Below are positions 54,923 through 64,000 of a stretch of DNA of 64,000 bases, piece after piece. This stretch comes from Bimuria novae-zelandiae CBS 107.79 (lineage: Eukaryota; Ascomycota; Dothideomycetes; Pleosporales; Didymosphaeriaceae), in NCBI GenBank assembly GCA_010015655.1, contig ML976671.1, forward strand, positions 932,533 through 996,532. Reading direction: 5' to 3'. A program made the translations under genes and the position numbers. The stretch's first letter is position 1, and each line of letters begins with the position of its first letter. Below the pieces are notes generated by a model. The model made no database searches, was not told where the DNA came from, and was given only the letters and a program-made list of their open reading frames with translations.

Positions 54923-55556
54923 GCTGAGCGTGGAAAAGTGCGGATACGATTATAGTTCAATTGTGGAAAAGCGCTCTAGGTTTAAGCATTGAACCCTGTG
55001 AAAACGGTCAATTCGGCTCATGCATTCGTACATTTGCTCAAACGAAAGTGTACCCAGTGGTGATCTTAGGCATCTAATACACCTGCCAACTACGATTGTG
55101 GGCTTGGAACTTCAATTAAGAGCCGTATATTTCACAAATGACGCCTTCCCGTCAACTTGATTTTGGTTCATTGGACCGCAACGCTGCAACTAGCCCGTAT
55201 TGAGTAGATCATGTCCGGCTCTCATACCCCAATTCCTCACATGGCCCTCGCTAGAGCCCGGCTGAACCCTGATCAGGTTCTGTCTCCAAGAACTTCGACC
55301 TCGAAGTCCTCCCGCTCAAGACAAAGCTTCAAACTTTAATCGCCCGTCTTTTGCTCTCCAGCTGAGAGGAAACTCTCATGTTCTCAGAATCACCTTCTGG
55401 AGTCCGTTCGGATTCCTCAATGACGATCTTCAGCAATATCGAGGGGCTCCGTGGTGATTTGATGCAAAGTACGCCATGTCGCCGCCGTCAATGTTCAACA
55501 CAGTGATGGAATCCCTGACTTCGGAGCGCCCGCCTATCAATCGCGCAAACCCGCAC
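54923..55556. other. intergenic, no supported gene
   Basis: About 630 bp. May contain further decayed C-terminal sequence of the next, minus-strand family relic near 55380-55556, but no frame is clear. Confidence 0.3.
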
Positions 55557-55762
55557 GGTGACACGATATGCATTATCCCAAAGCGTTACACGAGCAGGTG
55601 TGTCTCTTCGTAAAGTTGGCGACAGGTCAAGGGGAGGTGATGCATGCTGCGACTCCTCGAATGGACGACCCTGCCAGCGTAGCGAAGAGTGCGGTCTCTC
55701 AGGGCGTATTCGTAGATCGTATTCCGAACCTCAGCGGGCAGCTTCAACAGCGAAGAGTTCCT
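55557..55762 (-). pseudogene. LPxEL family relic (cluster member 5)
   Basis: Minus-strand fragment reading SSLLKLPAEVRNTIYEYALR, then MHHLPLTCRQLYEETHLLV followed by TAA where the neighbouring paralogue has Tyr. It is closest to cluster member 6 (LPAELRNRIYKYSLRDR; MHYLPLTCRQFYEETHLLVY), suggesting a local duplication of minus-strand copies. The C-terminal part is not recognisable. Confidence 0.7.
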
Positions 55763-56653
55763 CCGGGTGGCTTCGGTGCTGGAAATTGTGAGTAGACAGT
55801 TTCCCAGGTTAGACGCGGATCGAACCTACATCGTCTCGCGTCGAGCAAGGTCCGCTGTTTTGTCTTCTTCAATGTCATCGCCGACTTCATCCGCGAGGGC
55901 GGAAAGCTTTGTCGACCTGAGGCGTGTTATTTATTTGCGCATCCAGTGTAGCAGGTATGATGACTTACTCGACCTCGGACTGAGCCGCGATAGTCGCTTG
56001 CTCGTTGGTGGTCATGTCCGCTAACATTCTGACGATTGATTGGTAAGCTCTGAGAGAGGGGGGGGGAGGGGGGAGCGAGCTTTTTATATCGACGGCGGAT
56101 ACCCGCGTCGCCTAGGCGACCAGTCGTGGCAGGTGTGTTATCAAATCCGGCAAGAACGGCCATGACACTTGTCTGCACAGCCTTTCCCTGAACAAGCCGT
56201 ACTTGGTGCGACTAGACAGATATATACACGTGGAATGACTGCTCTTTGGGATTTGCAAGTCCAGTGCCTCCGGCCTGCTTTACAAAATTACTGCGGTCGA
56301 CGCATGAAATTTCCATTTTAAGATTTCAAGAACTGAGGGAAGATAAACGTGGATTGACAGCATCTGAAAACGAATCTATAGAACGGCATGCCAATTCCAT
56401 GAGGCAGCAGACAGACCATGAAATCAAAATCCACCCCGGAAGAAATGTGCCTAACCGCTGCTCTCACAGGACCGTGACAGAAGTTTGGATATAGTGCTTT
56501 GTCCCACATTAGGAAAGGCAATGACCGAAATACTCAGACCGTTGACTCAGTAGGTGACAGACAACAAGGGGAGGGTTTCAGTAAGGCTCCGAAGTCCTCC
56601 AAATTGCCCGTACTTGCCACTGCAGATGCCATGTTGCGGTACACTCAACGCAA
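55763..56653. other. intergenic, no supported gene
   Basis: About 890 bp; includes a short G-rich run near 56057-56072. No gene recognised. Confidence 0.35.
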
Positions 56654-57335
56654 TCACTTCCAAACGATCTCTACGTCCTTTCCATCGGTGATCCTCCGCA
56701 CGCCGTTGTCCGCCAATTCTCTGTCGCTCAGAAGAACGTCTGATCCGGCAACCCTCATCAATGATGTATGCCGTTCGTCCTCAACGACGATGATTTTCGC
56801 AAGTTTACCAAGAGCGGAGTGCTCCAATCCAGTTTTTGTGGACTCCAACAGAGCATCCACCCTCAGGACCACAATATATGGCAACCTGCTGCATATGATA
56901 TTGTTCGGTCTTGACCTCGGTGATGGCGCTCTCGACATCCGGCCTATTGGCGAGAAGGTAGGTGAAATCCCATAGGCATTGGGTATGGAACGTGCCATAG
57001 CGGTAGACGAGTAGGTGCGTCTCTTCATAGAACTGGCGGCAAGTAAGAGGTAGATAGTGCATGCTATTATAATGCTCGCAGCACCCGTTCCTGGGACTAT
57101 TGGTAGCCGGATGGACCAGCACGCGGTCCCTGAGCGAATACTTGTATATGCGATTTCGAAGCTCCGCCGGCAAGCGCAAAAGCGGAGAGGCTTTCTGGTT
57201 CATCGCGTAGCTATTGGTAGAACAGTCAGCATTCGAATGCATGAACAACATAGAAGGCGAACTTACATAGCATCGCGCTCTGCCATGTCCTCGTTTCCGC
57301 CGCCATCATCTTCTGGTCCAGAGAGCGCTGAAGGT
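56654..57335 (-). pseudogene. LPxEL family member with probable frameshift (cluster member 6)
   Basis: Minus strand. An acidic leader exon (57335-57267: SALSGPEDDGGGNEDMAERD) joins through a 56-nt intron to 57210 onward: YAMNQKASPLLRLPAELRNR, YKYSLRDRVLVHPATN, MHYLPLTCRQFYEETHLLVY, ANRPDVESAI. The frame then runs to a stop at 56805, but family-like sequence continues in the adjacent frame (LPYIVVLRVDALLESTK ... LGKLAKIIVVEDER ... GKDVEIVWK, stop near 56654). One extra base near 56920 would explain this; a very short intron is the alternative. Upstream exons probably exist (57487-57392 and perhaps 57658-57536), but I could not reconcile all their phases. Confidence 0.6.
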
Positions 57336-58257
57336 CTAGCACACCCATCGTCAGCCAGCGCACAATGTTCTTAAGTATAGATGACACTTACACAGCAGCG
57401 ATAACGTCCTTGCTCTGGGATCCTGATTGCGCATCGTCCAATTTGCCACGTTCGTCGCCGAGCTCGGAGTAGTTGGAGACATCGTTGCTGTACAACGATT
57501 AGAGAAGTCATCCTCGAGTAAAGGTTGGTACATACTAATTGGATGGCTCGCAGTGCAAGCTGAGCAGAGCCTTTCTCGAAACAGGCGGTCGTGCAGGTAT
57601 GGCGGCAGTATAAAGTGTTTGTTGATTCGGTGAGAGTGGACGGGCTGTGGGAAGACATTATATGTGCAGGTTAAATAGTGTTAACGTGGGAAGGGAAAGG
57701 CGGCAGGTGCTCGGGTGTCGGGGAAGGACATATATATATATAGGTGGCCAGGTGAAGCGGTGAAGCCGTGATGTAGGAAAGATGGCAGGTGCTCAGTCGC
57801 ACCTGCCTCATTAACGAGCCAGAAGCTCGAGACAGCTTAACTTGAGTACACCGCGTAAAATTCTCCAACCATTCATCTAGACAGCGCAGTCAAGATCAAC
57901 CTCAACAGCTAAACTCCTCCCAGTTGGCGTATATATATTTCTCCAGTCAAAAAATCACCGTCGAACCAAACAAAAACGCAAGTTCTTTGGGCCAGCACTT
58001 CGAAGTGTCCTTTATTTTTGCTACTTTTTGCTAGAGTGAAAGGACAGCAGTTCGAGCCCATGTTACGACATTGTGAAGTATAAGATCAAAATATCAAAAG
58101 ACAAAAAGAATAAAAATTGAAAGGAGCTTCAATTCAGGCTCTCAACACTGTCAACAGGGTATCATTACGTACATCAACTCCCACAATGCGAGATGCCTCC
58201 ACTTCACCCACTGCGTCTATATCCTTGCTCTTAATCCCGTATGTTGGGAATACCTTC
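57336..58257. other. possible upstream exons, then intergenic
   Basis: 57392-57487 (minus) is bounded by good splice sites and reads NDVSNYSELGDERGKLDD in the frame of the gene to its left, so it is likely one of its exons. 57536-57658 is an open ATG-started stretch in a conflicting phase. The remainder has A/T-rich patches and no gene. Confidence 0.35.
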
Positions 58258-60452
58258 TCAAACAGCTGAGCCACCCTTCCCCATGCCCGTCCCCTCCTGT
58301 ATGGGCTTCCCCGTAAAATGATCCTTCATAAACTCATCCACCCAGTCTTCCACATTCTCCGCGCTGTGCGTCAGCCATTGCCACCAGCTCTCCGTGCTCG
58401 TAGGCGTCGGCTTCGCACTCGCGGTGGAGCTCGCCGTTTTGCTAGCCTTTGCAGGCGTAACTGTCGTTGCCATTGAGACGGTGGCAGAAGAGATGGGTAC
58501 TGCGTCGGCGGATGCGGAGGGAGAGGGCTTCGCGGACGGAACGGGATCCTCGGGTGTCTCTTCCAGGGGGCTGTCTTCGTCCGAGTGGAGGCCTACGGGC
58601 TTGAGGGGGAGGCGGAGCGTGCCGTTGTTGGCGAGCGGCGTGATGCCGATGGAGTCGCAGATGATGTTGTAGACGTTGATGTTCTCTGCTTCTTCATTAA
58701 TACAAGTCCTTGAGATCTATCCTATGCGATTTTTTTGGGTTAGTGACTTACGGAAAGGTTCCACACGACTATTCGGCTTATGAGGGAAGGCTGGACCCCT
58801 TGCTACGAAGATAGCTCGCATAAGCGGGTGCTCATGGTCGTACCCGTGTATACCACGCGGGTGGTACACAACCCCGTTCTCCTTCATCTCTTCAACATCG
58901 CCGTCTGCCTTCGCGATGACGGCCCAGCCTGCCTTGGGTATGATCCACAGCGGCGCGATGCGCTCATTTTGTGAGAAGTGGTAGCGTTCGGGCGTGTCCT
59001 TGTCTCTGAGGTAGACTTCTATGTTGGTCATGTTCTGCGCTCGGTCAAGGATCTGCTTGTGCAGGCGCTCGAGCTCGCTGATCTTCTTTGGTCGCAGCCC
59101 GAAATGAGGCCACCCGTCGATGTGCTCGATTTCGTTCGGATCAACCAGATCTTCGAGCTGGACGAGGCGAGAAGTGTCGGTCGTGGCCATACCGTGATCA
59201 GATACAATTACTACGTTGACAATATCGGTCAGGTTCCTCGCTTCCAGCCCCTTCAGAATGTTGCCAACCATGGTGTCAGCGTCATTAATAGTTTGTCGGA
59301 TCTCGGTACTGTTGGGGCCGTACATGTGCCCATCGGCATCTACGTTCGGGACGTAGGTCATGATAAGTTGCGGACGCGGCTGATCGCTCTTTACACCGAT
59401 GTCCAGAGGGCCTGGAGTATCCAGGAACTCCATAACGCGGTCTACCTTCTTCGAAAGTATTTCGGAACCATTGTACTTGTCCACATAGGCTGGGCGAAAC
59501 TCTTCGCTGTGCACTTCTGACCCGGGCCACATGTGCACTGCCACCGGGGTATCCTGCCTTTCAGCAGTCCGCCAAATGGGCTCGCCGCCCCACCAGTATG
59601 GTTGTAAGCTGCGCTCGGGATCGGTGTAGTAGAACTCTTTCTGCAGGTCCTCGTCCCAGAAGCTGTTGCCGACTACGCCATGCGCTTCGGGGTATAATCC
59701 AGTGGCCAGCGTGAAGTGGTTCGGGAACGTGACACTGGGGAAGCTGGGCATCATGTACTTCGGGCTTATGCCCTCCGCTACGAAGTTGTTGAGTGTCGGG
59801 GTGAGACCGCGATACAAGAAGTCTGCACGGAAGCCGTCGAGCGATATGAGGATCGTGGTAGGAGCGAAGAGGTGCGTGCCATTCGACACCATAGTCGCAG
59901 CGTTCTTCGGATGCTCTGATTTCGAGGCTCGATATGCGGCGAACAGCAGGACGAAGAATAAGCCTGCGATACTGCCATATATCCCCACTCGTCGCCATAT
60001 CCGTTTCTTTTGCGACTGTTGCCCCCATTAGCCTAGGTAGCTGTGTACGGAGTGCTGCATACCTGTCTATGTGTTCCCGCAGCCAACAACCTCCTCTCGT
60101 CGCTCTCGCTCGATCTGCGCTCGAAACTTGAACTCGATGCACCGACACCTTCTTCCATTTCGTACATGAGCGCACTCAATTCGTCATTGTGTCCTCTCTT
60201 ACCCCTCTGCTTCGTCGGTGCGTTGCGATCCCGCCTGCCTATCCGTATGCCCTTGTTACCGAATATGCCATCTTTGCGCGTCAACAGCTTCTCCCTCTCA
60301 TCCTCAGACTCTAGTATGTCGTGATCGTAGTCGCCGTCGGACACCTCCGAGCCGTAGCGCTCGTCGTCGGAGAGGGGGTCGATAAGCGTGCGCTCGTCAG
60401 CGCTGTCGGAGTCGCGCCGACGCCCGATCGTTTCGCGAGCCGATGCAGGCAT
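58258..60452 (-). CDS. nucleotide pyrophosphatase/phosphodiesterase, type II membrane
   Basis: Ecto-type nucleotide pyrophosphatase/phosphodiesterase (NPP; like yeast Npp1/Npp2), 693 residues, hydrolysing extracellular nucleotides and linked to phosphate scavenging. Exons: 60452-60063, 60015-58752 and 58685-58258 (47- and 66-nt introns); the last acceptor is ambiguous by a few bases without frame change. A cytoplasmic acidic N-tail of about 135 residues, then one membrane anchor (YGSIAGLFFVLLFAAY), then the catalytic domain. The Thr nucleophile is in PSFPSVTFPNH; metal ligands are in ISLDGFRADF, NVDADGHMYGP, IVSDHGM and GIHGYDHEHP. An Ala/Ser/Thr/Pro-rich C-terminal tail ends the protein. Catalytic residues are complete. 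Confidence 0.93.
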
Positions 60453-60739
60453 CGTAGAAAGTGTGAAATAGATGGTGGAGAAGAGGGAGGTCTTCACATT
60501 GTCGGGAATGCAAAGCACTGTTGGCACATGTTCAAGCTTCGGACAAGGCGTTGCTGGCTGCAGGCCTTGGCGGCCATGTTTCATCGTAGGGACCAGGTCC
60601 CTGCATCTGCGTACGCTCATCATTACTATACTTGTTATGGCCGATGTTACGAGTGCTCGTAGTGGATTCTATTTATAAGATGTATATACTGTACAAAAGT
60701 TGTCTATTTCATGTGAACTTAAATCGCACAGGAACTAGA

Positions 60740-62098
60740 TCACGGGATAGAGATAACCTCAGCGTCGCCAGCATCTACCCAAGCGGCGCCCGTGCTCCAA
60801 ACTCTTCCTCCCGAATGCAACCATAACACCAACCAAACATGTTCGACAATCTCGCCCCAGCAGTACAGACGGACCAGTCCCAGCCTCCTCCTCGCGGGGT
60901 CACGATGGAGAGTCACGCCCCATCCAAGCCGGCCGCCGCTGACGTCTTTCTGAAGAGCCACCCAGAACTGATGTTGGATGTGCTTGGGTCATAATCGACT
61001 ATCGACCCGCCAATGCCCTCGTTCATCCGCGTCCAATTTCCTGACAGCTGTCTTTGGCTTGAAGCGTTCCGGGTTTTGTTGCTTGATATTCTCGAGATAG
61101 GACGTGACCTGGGAGGGTAGTGTGCCTGGCGATTCCATTGTAATCTCCACAGACGGCGGACTAACTATTGTCAAGAGCTCCTGGAAGTTGCCTGAATGCG
61201 AAAGGTCTTGTAGATGTGATAACTCGCTGGTATCTCTGCTATTGGTATTTACCGGTACGACCGAATGTTGGGAGGATGGTGGCCGAGCCTTTTTCTCCAC
61301 GGTGACCACATTGAGTGTTGGCTGATCCATGTCGACAGGTCTCTCCGGCGTGGGATTCACAAAATGCGCAATGCGTGTCTCCGGTTGACGCGCCGGATTA
61401 ACGAATAATGAAACATCCGCCGGTATATGCGGAGGAACATCAGGTTGTGATTGGGCTGGAGGGTTTCCTGAAGATGGTATGGACGATTCGCGGCTGGTCT
61501 CTATCTCTTTGTCCATATCTGCACCTCCATCTTCCTCGTCGTCACCTGGAGCCTCCTCCTCCGAAGTCACAGACCAATCGTCCAGCAGCTGACTTTCGAT
61601 TGCTTCGAAGGCTTTCTGTGTGTCATCGATAAAAACGCTATCATCTGCCAGTATTATGAAGGCACTGTTGCTTTTTCTGCGACTGTTCGCAAGGCTAGAC
61701 TTCGGAGTTTTCTGCTCCTTCCATTTGGTTTGAATGCGCTCAAGTCGTTCGAGCCTGCTCATGGAGACATCTTCCGGGGACGAAGGAGCCTCAGAATTTG
61801 CAAAGCCATTTGGATCGCTGGACCGCTGTCCGGAGGTAACATGCGAAGGAAAGCTACCGTACGAATCCATGCTACGGATGGTAGGTAGTGCGCTGTCAGA
61901 CTCGGGTGCTTGTTTTTGGCTAGATTGATGGTCCATTCCAGCAGTGATAGATTGTGGGAGCGCTTCATCATGTGTCGGGTCTTTTCGGGGCACATGTGGT
62001 TCAAAGTCGAGGTAGGCTTCGGCCAACGATTGATACAGGTCATCGTTGGCGCGTGTTGCAGGTGTGGCGATGTGCACGAGGACCTCTGGTCTGTCCAT
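60740..62098 (-). CDS. hypothetical fungal protein interrupted by one TGA
   Basis: ATG at 62098 opens 369 codons ending at TGA (60991-60989). The same frame then continues without further stops to 60740, giving 76 more residues rich in Trp and hydrophobics (FWVALQKDVSG, LYCWGEIVEHVWLVLWL, GAAWVDAGDAEV). The first part is a disordered, acidic, Ser/Pro-rich region with LERLERIQTKWKEQ; the end of it (ERGHWRVDSRL) leads naturally into the second. I recall uncharacterised ascomycete proteins with this order and a Trp where the TGA is, so a TGG-to-TGA change, readthrough, or a short unrecognised intron are all possible. It is divergent from eIF3d. Confidence 0.6.
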
Positions 62099-62342
62099 TG
62101 CGTTGACTGCTTCAGACCCGAGTGTTTGAAGCAGACTCCATCGTAAGGTGCATCCAAAATACCAACAGAATCCTGTTCAGGTCGTGAGAGCTGAGGTGCA
62201 GGTGAAGGAGACGGGCGGGAAGGCAGCGGGCTCGGGTAAAATAGCCTTCCTAGCGTGCCAAGATTGCCGCCGCACTACGGCTCGTTTTCAGAATTGTGTT
62301 GCGCCCGCAAAACTGCCCCACGCTGCAACTCAACCACACATC
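62099..62342. promoter_or_regulatory. shared divergent promoter, hypothetical / eIF3d
   Basis: 244 bp between two divergent start codons. No specific binding motif can be claimed. Confidence 0.45.
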
Positions 62343-64000
62343 ATGGCACCCGTATCGCTGCTCGACCTCGTGTCGGCACTGCCCGCGAAGGAGGCATGGG
62401 GCCCCGAAGTCGGCACTGAAACTATGCTCGACGGCGTGCCGTATGCGCCCTACTCGAAAGCAGACAAGCTGGGGCGTATGGCCGACTGGACAGACTCCAA
62501 GGACCGAGACCGGGGCGGTCGCCAAAACTACGGTGGACGCAACTATAGGGGTGCGTAGAAACCTTGCTAAAACCAAGAGATAAGGGGGTTGGATGTATCA
62601 TACTAACATATCACCCAGACCAGCAAGTATACGGCGCGAACCAGACGACGAACCCATTCGCGGTCCAGATGGCCGAAGAGGAGGCCACTTTCTCCGTAGT
62701 CGACAACACACGCACATCCGCCAGGACAAGGGGCTTTGGCCGGGGCGGCGGCACCGTCTTCGGGCGCGGGCGTGGACAGCGGGGTGGACAGGCGCAGCGC
62801 GGCGGGCGGGGCACCTTCCAGCGCGTGGGCGGCCGTGGCGGAAATCAGTACGACAACCGCGGCGGACGAGGTGGACGCGGAGGCCGCCGCTTTGGCTGGA
62901 GGGACGACAAGCCGCAACGCAACCGCGATGCGTCTGTGCAGGTCAAACCCGACTGGCAGGTGCTGGAGGAGATTGACTTTGCGCGTCTGGCCAAGCTGAA
63001 CCTGGCCACGGGCGAGGGCGAGGACATCGACAGCTACGGCTTCCTCTACTACTACGACCGCAGCTACGACAAAAACCCCGGCGCCGTCACTTCGCAGCGG
63101 AAACTCAACGTCCTCGAGCGCGCCGCCTACAATGTCACAACTTCGAGCGATCCGATACTGCAAGAGCTGGCCGAGAAGGACGAGGCCACCATCTTCGCGA
63201 CTGACAGCATTCTCTCCGTGCTCATGTGCGCAACCAAGTCCGTCTACTCCTGGGATCTGGTCATCTCAAAGAGGGGCAACAAGATCTTCATCGACAAGCG
63301 CGACAACTCGAACCTGGACATGGTCACGGTCAACGAGAACGCCACAGATGCGCCGCTCGAGACCTCGGAGGGCAACAAAGACACCATGAACAGCCCCAGT
63401 GCACTCATGCTCGAGGCGACCCACATCAACAACGTGTTCCCGCTCCAGGTCGTGAATGAATCGCAGAAGGTCGAGATGCCGCACGAGCATCCCTTCTACA
63501 ACGAGGAGGTCGAGACGGATCCCCCGGCATCCAAGGCATACAAGTACCGCCGCTTCGACTTGTCTCTGGACCAGGACGAGGAGCCGCTGCACCTCATCGT
63601 GCGGACCGAGTTCGACGCTGTTGTTAAGAACAACATCAACGGCGAAGATCAGTTCTTGGTCATCAAGGCTCTGAACGAGTTCGACAACAAGGCGCAGGGC
63701 AGCGGCGGTGCGCTCGACTGGCGGACCAAGTTGGCCAGTCAGCGTGGTGCTGTCCTGGCTACTGAAATGAAGAACAACGCCTTCAAGCTCGCTCGATGGG
63801 CAACACAGTCCATTCTCGCAAAGGCCGACTCTATGAAGCTAGGGTAAGTACCAACTAGGTCACAGAAAATGTCCATCAGCTAATACGACATAGTTTCGTC
63901 TCCCGCGCCAACCCGAAGAACAACAACGACCATATCGTCCTTGGTGTTCTCACCAACAAGCCCCGCGACTTTGCCAACCAGATGGCACTCAACCTCAACA
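62343..64000 (+). CDS. translation initiation factor eIF3 subunit d, partial
   Basis: eIF3d (Moe1-type), the eIF3 subunit that binds mRNA near the 40S exit and, in animals, certain 5' caps. Exons: 62343-62550, 62619-63843 and 63894 to the right edge; about 510 residues are visible and the C-terminus is cut off by the window end. The N-terminus [21 protein letters not shown] contains the conserved WGP. An Arg-Gly-rich stretch (about residues 103-152) follows [20 protein letters not shown]. The cap-binding-like domain is represented by [28 protein letters not shown] and DPILQELA, and continues with [20 protein letters not shown] and [15 protein letters not shown]. Essential cytosolic housekeeping gene. 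Confidence 0.97.

Noticed and set aside
60952..60990. 39-nt intron removing the TGA in the hypothetical gene
   Set aside because: Donor GTCGAT is non-consensus and the length is below the range seen here; kept only as an alternative.
1..64000. CRISPR arrays, rRNA genes, bacterial-type operons
   Set aside because: No regularly spaced repeats, no rRNA motifs, and the gene structure is eukaryotic throughout.

Overview
This window looks like a chromosome segment from a filamentous ascomycete (Pezizomycotina; Dothideomycetes is my best guess, inferred from protein style and not proven). The evidence is short spliceosomal introns of about 45-66 nt with GTAAGT/GTACGT-like donors and CTAAC/CTGAC branch sites, an intron-containing nuclear tRNA, fungal-only protein families, and AT-rich transposon relics whose stops are almost all TAG/TAA, as repeat-induced point mutation (RIP) produces. 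Most genes here are multi-exon; I rebuilt the exons by hand from splice signals and reading phase.

Left part (1-26 kb) is gene-rich: a fungal Frizzled/Smoothened-like 7TM protein (2447-4166), a D-2-hydroxyacid dehydrogenase (7108-9066), Golgi protein TVP23 (9411-10164, minus) divergent from a CitE/citramalyl-CoA-lyase-like protein (10400-11428), a mitochondrial NDUFAF7/MidA-type methyltransferase (11460-13091, minus) divergent from a membrane-anchored cysteine-synthase-like enzyme (13256-14758), a small hypothetical protein, a tRNA-Ile(UAU), a secreted dipeptidyl peptidase V whose start codon appears to be split by an intron (17191-19623), and a Zn2Cys6 regulator (21149-23229, minus) divergent from a secreted GH31 glycosidase (23830-26163).

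Middle part (26-43 kb): a cytochrome P450 cut off at its 5' end by an AT-rich block, an LPxEL-type protein, a GH25-like protein that seems to have lost its catalytic acids, an MFS transporter with a 27-bp coding repeat, and then a nested transposon of about 10 kb. The outer element (32871-42879) is a DNA transposon with 52-bp perfect terminal inverted repeats, a minus-strand DDE transposase and a long plus-strand accessory ORF of unknown function. A complete 6116-bp Ty1/copia retrotransposon (35905-42020, two 204-bp LTRs, TGCTG target duplication) sits inside the transposase gene. Both are heavily RIP-mutated, but the ends of the outer element are almost untouched.

Right part (43-64 kb): FAN1 nuclease, a fungal multi-pass membrane protein, a spherulin-4-like gene with two apparent single-base frameshifts, and a cluster (49.7-57.3 kb) of at least six members of one 'SPLLRLPxELRNxIY' F-box-like family. 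One of these looks intact; the others are frameshifted, interrupted by stops, or split by a 69-bp poly-C tract. The window ends with a type II membrane nucleotide pyrophosphatase/phosphodiesterase, a hypothetical gene split by one TGA, and the 5' two thirds of eIF3 subunit d, which runs off the right edge.

The housekeeping genes form divergent pairs sharing short promoters (164-244 bp). No operon-like, CRISPR or prokaryotic features are present.
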